64,000 nt of DNA, from the NCBI GenBank assembly GCA_009772925.1, contig WOUQ01000001.1, positions 248,001 to 312,000 of the forward strand. Direction: 5' to 3'. The stretch comes from a bacterium (lineage in GTDB: Bacteria > Pseudomonadota > Gammaproteobacteria > Burkholderiales > Thiobacillaceae). Position numbers and translations under genes: made by a program. Under the pieces are notes generated by a model, which was not told the origin of the DNA, searched no databases, and worked only from the letters and a program-made list of their open reading frames with translations. This document shows, piece after piece, positions 27,693 through 35,263 of this stretch (position 1 is its first letter; each line of letters opens with the position of its first letter).

Positions 27693-29161
27693 TGCGCATC
27701 TCGCCATGGCTCCTGGCCTGTCTGGCGCTGGCCGGCTGCCAGGCCGTGGGGCCCGATTACACACGCCCCGCCGTCGCCCTGCCCGCCAGCTATGCCGCTG
27801 CTTCGGAGGAGGGCCAGGCGCGCGTCCGCGCGGATTGGTGGACGCTGTTCGGCGATCCCCTGCTGGACGAGTTGATCGCCCGCACCCAGGCCGGCAACTT
27901 CGATCTCCAGGCCGCCGTCGCCCGAGTCGAACAGGCCGAGGCTGCCCTGCGCGTTGTCGGCGCCGCCCAGGCGCCCTCGCTGGACCTGGATGCCGGCGCC
28001 CGGCGCATGCGTTCCAGCACGGAAACCGGCATGCCCATGCCGCAGTACAGCAGCGAGTTCGGGCTGGGCCTGTCGACGGCTTTCGAGCTCGATTTCTGGG
28101 GACGCCTGCGGCGCGCCGAGGAAGCGGCGCGCGCCAATTTCCTGGCCAGCCGGCATGCGCGGGATAGTCTGCGGATCTCCCTGGCGGGCATGCTGGCCAA
28201 CACCTATTTCAGCCTGCGTGCCCTGGACGCCGAACTCGCCGTCAACCGGGAGGCCCTGGTCAGCCGTGAAGAGACCCTGCGCATCGTCGGCAGCCGCGTC
28301 GAGGGGGGGGTGGCCTCGCCGCTGGACCTGCGCCAGGCGGAGGGCGACCTCGCCGCCGGCCAGGCCCAGCTCGCCAACCTGCGTCGACTGCGTGCCCTGG
28401 CCGAAAGCCAGCTGGCGCTGCTGGTCGGCACGCCGGGCCTGCGTATCGACGCAGGCAGCTTGTATGACCTGCCGCTACCCCCGCCGCCGCCGCCCGGCCT
28501 GCCCTCGGACTTGCTGCAAGCGCGGCCCGATCTGCGCCAGGCCGAAGAGGAACTGATCGCCAACAATGCCCGCATCGGCGTCGCCAAGGCCGCTCTCTAT
28601 CCCAACATTTCCCTGACCGGCGCCCTCGGCTCGCGCAGTCAGGACCTGGCCAATCTTTTCAGTGCTGGGGCGCAGACCTGGTCCCTGGGTGTCGGCCTGC
28701 TGCTGCCGGTGTTCGATGGCGGGGCCGGGCGGGCCCGCGTCGATCAGGCCAGCGCCCGCCAGAGGGAGGCGCTGGCCGCCTACCAGCAGGCCATCCACAA
28801 CGCCTTCAGGGAGGTCGGCGATGCCCTCGTCGAGGTGCGCGAGCACGCCATCGCGGAAGCCGCCCAGGACCGTCGCGTCGGGGCCACCGCCCAGGCCCTG
28901 GAACTGGCGCGGGTGCGCTATGAAGCCGGCTATTCCGGCTATCTGGAGGTGCTCGTGGCGCAGCGCGGCCTGAACGAATCCCAACTCGCCCAGGTGCTCA
29001 CGCGCCGCGCCCGGCTGATCGCCGCGGTCGACCTGTTCAAGGCGCTGGGCGGCGGCTGGCTGGAAGCGGAGGCGGGCGCGTCCGCCGGGGTTGAAGCGCC
29101 TATTCGCCGCGCCGACGATCCACCGCCCACACCGCCGCCTCCACGCGCGAGCGCAGGTTGA
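27689..29161 (+). CDS. Outer membrane efflux channel (OprM/NodT family lipoprotein)
   Basis: 490 aa. Lipoprotein signal with LALAGC at about residue 17, then VGPDYTRPAVALPASY, the usual NodT start. Helical repeats of the TolC fold: FDLQAAVARVEQAEAALRVV, LGLSTAFELDFWGRLRRAEEAARANFLAS, LQARPDLRQAEEELIANNARIGVAKAALYPNISLTG and LLLPVFDGGAGRA. Completes the tripartite pump. ATG 27689 overlaps the pump stop (ATGA). The C-terminal 20 residues are Pro-rich and run 62 bp into the convergent narL; this tail may be an artefact of the antisense gene, although the frame has no earlier stop. Confidence 0.93.
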   Translation: MMRISPWLLACLALAGCQAVGPDYTRPAVALPASYAAASEEGQARVRADWWTLFGDPLLDELIARTQAGNFDLQAAVARVEQAEAALRVVGAAQAPSLDLDAGARRMRSSTETGMPMPQYSSEFGLGLSTAFELDFWGRLRRAEEAARANFLASRHARDSLRISLAGMLANTYFSLRALDAELAVNREALVSREETLRIVGSRVEGGVASPLDLRQAEGDLAAGQAQLANLRRLRALAESQLALLVGTPGLRIDAGSLYDLPLPPPPPPGLPSDLLQARPDLRQAEEELIANNARIGVAKAALYPNISLTGALGSRSQDLANLFSAGAQTWSLGVGLLLPVFDGGAGRARVDQASARQREALAAYQQAIHNAFREVGDALVEVREHAIAEAAQDRRVGATAQALELARVRYEAGYSGYLEVLVAQRGLNESQLAQVLTRRARLIAAVDLFKALGGGWLEAEAGASAGVEAPIRRADDPPPTPPPPRASAG

Positions 29162-29753
29162 GCTTGCGCAGCAGGTGCTTGACGTGCACCTTGACGGTGC
29201 CCTCGGCGATGCCCAGTTCGCGCGCGATCACCTTGTTGCTGCGGCCCTGCGCAATCTGTTCGAGGATGCGCCGCTCCTGGTCGGTGAGACCGGCCTGCTC
29301 CAGATCCTTGGGCTTGTTCTCCTCACGCAGCGAATGCGCGAGCTTGCGCGTCAGGCGCTCGGTGAGGGTGATCTGACCGGCGGCGGCTTCCTTCAGCTTG
29401 AGCAGCAGATCTTCCGGTTCCATTTCCTTCAGCAGGTAGCCGTCCGCCCCGGCGCGCAGGGCAGCCACCAGGTCGCTGGCCTCGTCCGAGACGGTGAGCA
29501 TGACCACGCGGCTGTCCAGGCCCCAGGCCTTGATCGCCTTGAGCACCTCGATGCCACCCATGGGCTTCATGTTGAGATCCAGCAGAATCATGTCGGGATG
29601 CAGGCTACGCGCGAGTTCCAGGCCTTCGGCGCCGGAGGAGGCCTCGCCGGCGACGACGAAATCTCCGGTCATGTCCACCAGTTGCAGGACCGCCTTGCGG
29701 AACAGGGGATGGTCGTCGATGACCAGCAGGGTCTGCGGGGTGTCCGCCGTCAT
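29100..29753 (-). CDS. narL: Nitrate/nitrite response regulator
   Basis: 217 aa, NarL length. Receiver (about 8-125) with D in MILLDLNMKPMGG and YLLKEMEPEDL. LuxR-type HTH at the C-terminus: LTDQERRILEQIAQGRSNKVIARELGIAEGTVKVHVKHLLRKLNLRSRVEAAVWA. Binds TACYYMT heptamers to turn on nitrate respiration and turn off alternative pathways. ATG 29753 follows GAGGAG of TTGCGAGGAGAACC and lies 1 base after the narX stop, so narX and narL are one operon. A TTG six codons upstream is less likely. The HTH is well conserved in the family, so NarL rather than NarP is my choice, based on the adjoining narX. Confidence 0.95.
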   Translation of the reverse strand: MTADTPQTLLVIDDHPLFRKAVLQLVDMTGDFVVAGEASSGAEGLELARSLHPDMILLDLNMKPMGGIEVLKAIKAWGLDSRVVMLTVSDEASDLVAALRAGADGYLLKEMEPEDLLLKLKEAAAGQITLTERLTRKLAHSLREENKPKDLEQAGLTDQERRILEQIAQGRSNKVIARELGIAEGTVKVHVKHLLRKLNLRSRVEAAVWAVDRRRGE

Positions 29754-29754
29754 G

Positions 29755-31677
29755 TCAGGTTCTCCTCGCAATCCTGGTCTCGGCCATGCCGCCGCGCCGG
29801 CTCGCCGGCCGGAACATCAGGGCGACGCGGGTGCCGCCGGCGGCGGATCGCGTGAAGGCGATGCTGCCGGAAAGGGTGCGCGTGCGCTCTTCCATGATGG
29901 TCATGCCATAGTGGTGCAGATCGGCGCTCTTGGCGATGCCGACGCCGTCATCCTCCACCGCCACCTCCACCTCGCCCTCCGCCAGGCAGGCGAGGCGGAC
30001 CGCGGCCCGCTTGGCGCGGGCGTGGTTGAGCACGTTGGAGAGGGCCTCGCGCACCACGTGCAGCACGTGGATTTCCTCGTTGGGCGTCAGCGCGCAGCCC
30101 TCCAGGTTGATGTCGAGGTCGATCTCCAGTTCGCCGCGCTCGGCGAATTCGTCCACCGTCTGGCGCAGGGCGCTGGCCAGGTTCTGGCCGTCCATTTTCA
30201 GGCGGAAGGTGGTGAGCAGTTCGCGCAACTGGCGGTAGGCGCCGCTCATGCCCTCGCGCAGTTCCAGCAGGATCCTGTCGGCCTGCGCGCGCTGGTCCTC
30301 CGCCTTCAGGGCGTTCTGCAGGCGGCTGACCTGGATCTTCATGTAGGCCAGCGACTGCGCCAGGGAGTCGTGCAGTTCCCGCGCGATGACCGCCCGCTCC
30401 TCCAGCAGGGCGACGCGCCGGTTCTGCTCGCCGCGCCGCTCGGCGCCGATGGCGACGCCGATGTGGCGGGACAGGGCCTCCAGCAGTTGCACCTGCCAGG
30501 CTTCCAGCTGGCGGCCGTCGGGGATGTCCAGGATGAGCACGCCGTACTGGTGTTCGGCATCGGCCAGCGGCAGGGTGAGGCGGCGATGGAAGTCGCTGGC
30601 CATGCTGATGCGCGTCTGGTCGGTGCCGTGACACCACAGGCAGGCGGCGTGGTCACAGGGGCTGGCGTCGCCGGGGCGCATGGTGGTGGCGACGGCGACG
30701 CCGTCGCCGGCACCGAATTCGCCCAGACAGATGATGCCCGGCCCCAGGCCGAGCAGTTGCTCGATGTCGCGCAGTACCGCCAGATAGACCGCCTTGCCCG
30801 GGGGTTCGCCATGCAGCCGGGCGATGGAGTGGTAGAGCAGTTCCAGGGACTGGTTGCTGCGCGTGAGCTCCGCGGTCTTCTGGCGCACGCGCTCCTCCAG
30901 GTCCTCGTACATGCGGGACAGGTCGCCGGCCATGTGGTTGAAGGCGCGCCCCACCTGGCCGAGTTCGTCGTCGCCGGTATGCGGTGTGCGCGCCGACAGG
31001 TCGCCGGCGCCGACGCTGTCGGCGAGGGACTGCAAGCCGCGCAGGGGCTGCACCAGGTGGTTGTGGATGAGTTGCACCGTCAGCAGCACCACCAGCACGG
31101 TGAGGAGGAGGGCGGCACCCAGCACCACGCGCATGACCAGGATCTTCGCCTCGGTGGTGTCTTCCATCTGCTGTACCAGGCGGTTGAGTTGGCCGACGAA
31201 ACGCCCCATGTCATCGAGCAGAGCGATGCGCGTCGCCGCATCCGGCGCCATTACGGTCCCGCTTGCCATGGTCGCGAAACGTGGCTGGATGCGTTGCCGC
31301 CATTCATCCCATACCGCGCGGTAGGTGGTGGCCAAGTCGGTATCCCCGGCGCGCGGCAGCATGGCCAGGATGGCCTCGCTTTGCAGCGTGGCCTCGAAAC
31401 GGCGCAGGCTTTCGGCCATGCGTTGGCGCACCTCCTCATGCTCCGGCAGGGGGCCGGCGAGATAGAGGCCGGCCATCTGCCAGCTCTGCATGCGCAGGCT
31501 GCCCGCCTTGTTGATGGCCTCGCCGCTGCCCTGGGTGGATTCTGCCACCAGGCCGGACACCGACATGCCGAGCACCGCCAGCAGGGCGATGGCGGCGATG
31601 GCACCGCCGATGCGCAGCAGCAGGGAATTCTGCAGCGCATTCCAGTTCTGCCTGGGCAGTCGGTGTTTAGGCCACAT
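29755..31677 (-). CDS. narX: Nitrate/nitrite sensor histidine kinase
   Basis: 640 aa. Two membrane helices (about 22-44 and 176-199) flank a periplasmic sensor whose P-box reads INKAGSLRMQSWQMA, the NarX/NarQ nitrate-binding motif. A HAMP segment (LVQPLRGLQSLADSVGAGDLSARTPHTGDDELGQVGRAFN) and a Cys-containing central region (about 290-400, with CDHAACLWC) follow. The kinase core has ARELHDSLAQSLAYMKIQ with the phospho-acceptor His, and an ATPase domain (VVREALSNVLNHARAKRA, DDGVGI). This HPK7-type core pairs with NarL/LuxR-type regulators. Co-transcribed with narL and divergent from narK1. Confidence 0.95.
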   Translation of the reverse strand: MWPKHRLPRQNWNALQNSLLLRIGGAIAAIALLAVLGMSVSGLVAESTQGSGEAINKAGSLRMQSWQMAGLYLAGPLPEHEEVRQRMAESLRRFEATLQSEAILAMLPRAGDTDLATTYRAVWDEWRQRIQPRFATMASGTVMAPDAATRIALLDDMGRFVGQLNRLVQQMEDTTEAKILVMRVVLGAALLLTVLVVLLTVQLIHNHLVQPLRGLQSLADSVGAGDLSARTPHTGDDELGQVGRAFNHMAGDLSRMYEDLEERVRQKTAELTRSNQSLELLYHSIARLHGEPPGKAVYLAVLRDIEQLLGLGPGIICLGEFGAGDGVAVATTMRPGDASPCDHAACLWCHGTDQTRISMASDFHRRLTLPLADAEHQYGVLILDIPDGRQLEAWQVQLLEALSRHIGVAIGAERRGEQNRRVALLEERAVIARELHDSLAQSLAYMKIQVSRLQNALKAEDQRAQADRILLELREGMSGAYRQLRELLTTFRLKMDGQNLASALRQTVDEFAERGELEIDLDINLEGCALTPNEEIHVLHVVREALSNVLNHARAKRAAVRLACLAEGEVEVAVEDDGVGIAKSADLHHYGMTIMEERTRTLSGSIAFTRSAAGGTRVALMFRPASRRGGMAETRIARRT

Positions 31678-31707
31678 GGAGAGCGACGTCGCGACGGATT
31701 AGGGATG

Positions 31708-31726
31708 TACTCCTTTTTATGCCCAT
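31708..31726 (-). promoter_or_regulatory. NarL-like heptamers in the narX leader
   Basis: TACTCCT at 31708-31714 matches the NarL consensus TACYYMT exactly, and TGCCCAT at 31720-31726 matches 6 of 7. They lie within 50 bp of the narX start. NarL autoregulation is possible. The sequence match alone is weak evidence because heptamers are short. Confidence 0.45.
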
Positions 31727-31743
31727 GTCGGCGGCGAGGAAAT

Positions 31744-31844
31744 ACCCACAAAGTTTCCGTGCCCGCCGCCATCCCCCGAACGTAGGAAATCAATGCATTA
31801 AAAACAATGAGATAGAGCCATATCCCCGTACCACTTTGTGGGTA
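31744..31844. promoter_or_regulatory. Paired NarL-like arms around an IHF site in the narX-narK1 spacer
   Basis: TACCCACAAAGT at 31744-31755 and its exact reverse complement ACTTTGTGGGTA at 31833-31844 form a 12-bp inverted pair. Each contains TACCCAC, which matches NarL TACYYMT in 6 of 7 positions. AATCAATGCATTA at 31789-31801 matches the IHF consensus WATCAANNNNTTR exactly and lies at the dyad centre (31794-31795). E. coli narK is known to use NarL and IHF in its divergent narX-narK spacer, which supports the reading. Confidence 0.75.
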
Positions 31845-31949
31845 ATCCAGGCCTCGTTCGCCACTACACCCCCCCTGGCAGCGATTTTTTCGCTCCCTAC
31901 ACTGCGTCATAACGATTTTCGGATATCGAAGTTATTTGTGGGGGAAGCC

Positions 31950-33215
31950 ATGACGCCACATGCGCAGAAACAGCTCTCGGTGCTGGTGATGAGCACCCTG
32001 TCTTTCACGGTGTGTTTTGCCGTGTGGATGATGTTCGCGGTCATCGGCATCCCGATCAAATCCCAGCTCGGCCTCAACGAAACCCAGTTCGGCGTGCTTA
32101 TCGCCACGCCGGTGCTGACCGGCTCGCTGATCCGCCTGCCGCTGGGCATGCTCACCGACAAGTTCGGCGGCCGCGTGGTGTTCTTTGTGCTGATGCTGGC
32201 GACGGTGGGGCCGATCTGGCTGATGTCCGCCGCCACCGAGTTCTGGCATTTCCTGGTGATCGGCCTGTTCGTCGGCCTCGCCGGCGGCTCCTTCTCGGTC
32301 GGCATCGCCTACTGCGCGCGCTGGTACGAGAAGGCGCGCCAGGGCATGGCGATGGGCGTGTTCGGCGTCGGCAACGTTGGCGCGGCGGTGACCAAGCTGG
32401 TGGCGCCGGCCATCGTCGTCGCCTACGGCTGGACCATGGTGCCGCAGGTCTACGCCGCCGCCATGCTGGTCACCGCCCTGCTGTTCTGGCTGTTCAGCTA
32501 CGACGATCCGGCGCACAAGGTGCCTGCGCACGTCACCGTGCGCGACCAGCTCGCGGTGCTGAAGGATCCGGCAGTGTGGAAGTACTGCCAGTACTACTCC
32601 ATCGTTTTCGGCGGCTACGTCGCGCTGGCGCTGTGGATGACCAAGTACTACGTCAGCGAGTACGAGTTCGACCTCACCACCGCCGCCCTGCTCGCCACCG
32701 CCTTCTCGCTGCCGGGCGGCATCCTGCGCGCGGTGGGCGGCTGGATGTCGGACAAGTGGGGCGCGCACCGGGTGACCTGGTGGGTGCTGTGGGTGTCGTG
32801 GATCTGTCTGTTCATCATGTCCTACCCGCAGACCGAATTCACCGTGCATACCGTGACCGGCCCGCAGACCTACCAGATTCACCTGTCGCCGGAGCTGTTC
32901 ACGGCGCTGCTGTTCACCGTCGGCGTCGCCTTCGCCTTCGGCAAGGCCAGCGTATTCAAGTACATCTCCGACGAATACCCGCACAACATCGGCGTGGTCT
33001 CCGGCATCGTCGGCCTGGTCGGCGGCCTCGGCGGCTTCCTGCTGCCGATCATGTTCGGCGCCCTGGTCGATCTGACCGGCATCCGCTCTTCCGCCTTCAT
33101 GCTGATGTACGGCGTGGTCTGGGTCAGCCTGATCTGGATGTACACCACCGAGGTGCGCAAGCTCGACTACATGGGCAAGAAGCTCGTGGAAAGACCCGCC
33201 GACGCCATGGAATGA
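31950..33215 (+). CDS. narK1: Nitrate/nitrite transporter NarK1 type
   Basis: 421 aa major facilitator with 12 helices. Signature blocks: FAVWMMFAVIGIPIKSQLGLNETQFG, TGSLIRLPLGMLTDKFGGR (with the nitrate-binding Arg), YCARWYEKARQGMAMGVFGVGNVGAA, and later PGGILRAVGGWMSDKWGAHR with the second Arg. NarK1-type carriers are considered proton-nitrate symporters. GTGGGGGAAGCC precedes ATG 31950, so the start is firm. It opens the nar operon and is followed by narK2 after 55 bp. The 1/2 split is inferred from its size and order. Confidence 0.93.
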   Translation: MTPHAQKQLSVLVMSTLSFTVCFAVWMMFAVIGIPIKSQLGLNETQFGVLIATPVLTGSLIRLPLGMLTDKFGGRVVFFVLMLATVGPIWLMSAATEFWHFLVIGLFVGLAGGSFSVGIAYCARWYEKARQGMAMGVFGVGNVGAAVTKLVAPAIVVAYGWTMVPQVYAAAMLVTALLFWLFSYDDPAHKVPAHVTVRDQLAVLKDPAVWKYCQYYSIVFGGYVALALWMTKYYVSEYEFDLTTAALLATAFSLPGGILRAVGGWMSDKWGAHRVTWWVLWVSWICLFIMSYPQTEFTVHTVTGPQTYQIHLSPELFTALLFTVGVAFAFGKASVFKYISDEYPHNIGVVSGIVGLVGGLGGFLLPIMFGALVDLTGIRSSAFMLMYGVVWVSLIWMYTTEVRKLDYMGKKLVERPADAME

Positions 33216-33270
33216 CCGCCTTCCCAACACAAGTCCCCCCGAAACCGACCCGCAACAGGAGAACACCATC

Positions 33271-34992
33271 ATGGCCAGGCTCACCCGCTGGGAACCCGAA
33301 GATCCGAAGTTCTGGCAGGAAACCGGTAGCAGAATCGCCTGGCGCACCTGCGGCATCACCACGTTCTCGCTGATCTTTTCCTTCGCCACCTGGTTCGTGA
33401 TGAGCGCGGTGGTGGTGCGCATGCCCGCCATCGGCTTCCAGTTCACCACCATGGAACTGTTCTGGCTGGCGGCGATTCCGGGCCTGGCCTCGGGCATCCT
33501 GCGCCTGATCCATTCCAACTTCATCCCGGTGCTGGGCACGCACCCGGTGGTCAGCATCGCCACCATCATCAAGGTGCTGCCCATGATCTGGCTGGGCTTT
33601 GCCATCCAGGACCTGAACACGCCCTGGATCACCTTCATGATCATCGGCTTCCTGTGCGGCATGGGTGGCGGCGACTTCTCGTCCTTCATGCCCTCGACCA
33701 GCATATTCTTCCCGAAGCGCTTGCAGGGGCTGGCCATGGGCATCCAGGCGGGCCTGGGCAACTTCGGCGTGTCCATCGTCCAGTTCGTCGCGCCGTGGAT
33801 CATCGGCTTCGCCGCCATCGGCACCATCGCCGGGGGCCCGCAGGTATTCACCAAGGCGGAGCCGGTCAAGGGCGCCATCACGGTGACCAAGGATGCCCAG
33901 ACCAAGCGGGTCACCGACGTGGTGGTCAGCAAGCCTGAACTGGCTGCGGCCATCGAGGTGATCCGCGACGAGAGTGGAATGCTCAAGGACGTGGTCCTGC
34001 ACGAGACCGACACCGTCAAGAAGATCCGGGAAGAGGTGAAGCGGGATGCGCAGGGCAAGATCGTCGAAGTCACGCCCTCCAAGGGCATGAGAATCGACGT
34101 CAAGCGCAACGACAAGGGTGAGATCACCGACGTGGTCGTGCTGAACGTGGCCAAGAAGGCGATGTGGCTGCAGAACGCCGCCTACATCTGGGTGCCCTTC
34201 CTAGTGATCGCCTTCATCCTCGCCGTACTGTTCCTGAAGAACGTGTCGCTGCCCTCGCGCGGCTTCAAGGGCCAGTTCGAGATCCTCTCCAGCAAGAACC
34301 GGGCGCGCACCCATACCTGGAACTGCACGATGACCTACATCACCTCGTTCGGTTCGTTCTCCGGTTTCGCCGCGGCCTTTCCGATGCTGATCAAGACCCT
34401 ATACGGCGGTTTCGAAGGCGCGCCCGACCCCCTCGCCTACGCTTACCTGGGCCCGCTGATCGGCGGCGCGGTGCGCGTCATCACCGGCGGCATGTTCGAC
34501 AAGATCGGCGGCAGCAAGGGTATGCACTGGACCACGCTGGGACAGATCGGCGGCGTGTTGTTCCTGGCGTTCGGCGGCTATCTCACGCCGACCTCGGTGG
34601 AGCAGTTCCAGGGCTTCCTGTGGGGCATGCTGTGGATCTTTCTGATGTCCGGCACCAACAACGCCGCGACCTTCCGCCAGTACCCCATCGTCTTCGCCTA
34701 CTCGCCCGGCAAGGGCGCGCAGATGCTGGGCTGGACCGGGGCCTGGGCGGCATTCGGGCCGTTCGTATGGAACGTCCTGATCGGCCAGTCGATCGCGATT
34801 ACCGGCAATGCCAAGCTGTTCTTCCTGGGACTGAGCGCGTTCTACGTCTACACCCTGTTCATCAACTGGTGGTACTACACGCGCAAGGGCGCCGAGCGCT
34901 TCGACTACGGCAACAGCGGCGGCACCTGGTGGGACAAACTGTCCGATGCCGAGAAGAACCGCATGCGCCAGATCGACCTGGGCAAGGCTTGA
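33271..34992 (+). CDS. narK2: Nitrate/nitrite transporter NarK2 type, with large loop insertion
   Basis: 573 aa major facilitator. N-terminal half: FATWFVMSAVVVRMPAIGFQFTTMELFWLAAIPGLASGILRLIHS and FCGMGGGDFSSFMPSTSIFFPKRLQGLAMGIQAGLGNFGVS. C-terminal half: YLGPLIGGAVRVITGGMFDKIGGSKG and the nitrate signature LMSGTNNAATFRQYPIVFAYSP. Between them residues about 191-295 form a hydrophilic insertion (KRVTDVVVSKPELAAAIEVIRDES, DTVKKIREEVKRDAQGKIVEV, GEITDVVVLN), much longer than the loop of E. coli NarK. NarK2-type carriers are nitrate-nitrite antiporters. AGGAG precedes ATG 33271. A C-terminal extension (WWDKLSDAEKNRMRQI) is also present. Confidence 0.93.
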   Translation: MARLTRWEPEDPKFWQETGSRIAWRTCGITTFSLIFSFATWFVMSAVVVRMPAIGFQFTTMELFWLAAIPGLASGILRLIHSNFIPVLGTHPVVSIATIIKVLPMIWLGFAIQDLNTPWITFMIIGFLCGMGGGDFSSFMPSTSIFFPKRLQGLAMGIQAGLGNFGVSIVQFVAPWIIGFAAIGTIAGGPQVFTKAEPVKGAITVTKDAQTKRVTDVVVSKPELAAAIEVIRDESGMLKDVVLHETDTVKKIREEVKRDAQGKIVEVTPSKGMRIDVKRNDKGEITDVVVLNVAKKAMWLQNAAYIWVPFLVIAFILAVLFLKNVSLPSRGFKGQFEILSSKNRARTHTWNCTMTYITSFGSFSGFAAAFPMLIKTLYGGFEGAPDPLAYAYLGPLIGGAVRVITGGMFDKIGGSKGMHWTTLGQIGGVLFLAFGGYLTPTSVEQFQGFLWGMLWIFLMSGTNNAATFRQYPIVFAYSPGKGAQMLGWTGAWAAFGPFVWNVLIGQSIAITGNAKLFFLGLSAFYVYTLFINWWYYTRKGAERFDYGNSGGTWWDKLSDAEKNRMRQIDLGKA

Positions 34993-35020
34993 GTCAGGCG
35001 GATCGGACGGAGCGTCGGCC

Positions 35021-35236
35021 ATGAACCAAACGGATCTGCTGATCAACCTCCTGGGCTGCACCTACGGAGTGGTCTTGATCGCCGCGATGTTTCTGCGCAC
35101 CCCGCTGACCGAGGCCATGCGCATCGACGCCCTGTTCATCCCCCGTTACTCGGAAAAAACCCGGCCGCTTAACCTGCTGGCCGGCCTGTTGATCGCGGGT
35201 TACGCCCTCCATTCACTCCTCACCCCTCACCCCTAA
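35021..35236 (+). CDS. Small membrane protein between narK2 and narG
   Basis: 71 aa, two helices: about 6-25 (LLINLLGCTYGVVLIAAMFL) and about 52-67 (LNLLAGLLIAGYALHSLL), joined by a conserved-looking basic loop (RIDALFIPRYSEKTRP). The start ATG 35021 follows narK2 by 28 bp; CGGAGCG is a fair ribosome site. It occurs exactly between transporter and reductase genes, so it may be part of the nitrate uptake or reductase assembly, but I know of no experimental role. Its last codons run into a C-rich short tandem repeat (about 35212-35250). Confidence 0.7.
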   Translation: MNQTDLLINLLGCTYGVVLIAAMFLRTPLTEAMRIDALFIPRYSEKTRPLNLLAGLLIAGYALHSLLTPHP

Positions 35237-35250
35237 CTCCTCACCCCCGG
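35212..35250 (+). repeat. Short C-rich tandem repeat before narG
   Basis: CTCCTCACCCC-type units are repeated about three times between 35214 and 35248 (ACTCCTCACCCCTCACCCCTAACTCCTCACCCCC region), covering the stop codon of the small membrane gene and ending just before the narG ribosome site AAGGAG. It may be a degenerated copy of the genome's dispersed palindromes. Confidence 0.45.
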
Positions 35251-35263
35251 CAAGGAGCCCAAT

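Noticed and set aside
24108-27764. Very long open frame on the minus strand across the RND pump gene (over 1200 codons)
   Set aside because: It is antisense to a clear AcrB-type gene; composition is His/Gln/Gly-rich without domain signatures, as expected from the high-GC shadow frame.
31678-31949. FNR box (TTGAT-N4-ATCAA) in the narX-narK1 spacer
   Set aside because: Only half-site-like ATCAA is seen, and it belongs to the IHF match; no two-sided FNR site was found by eye.
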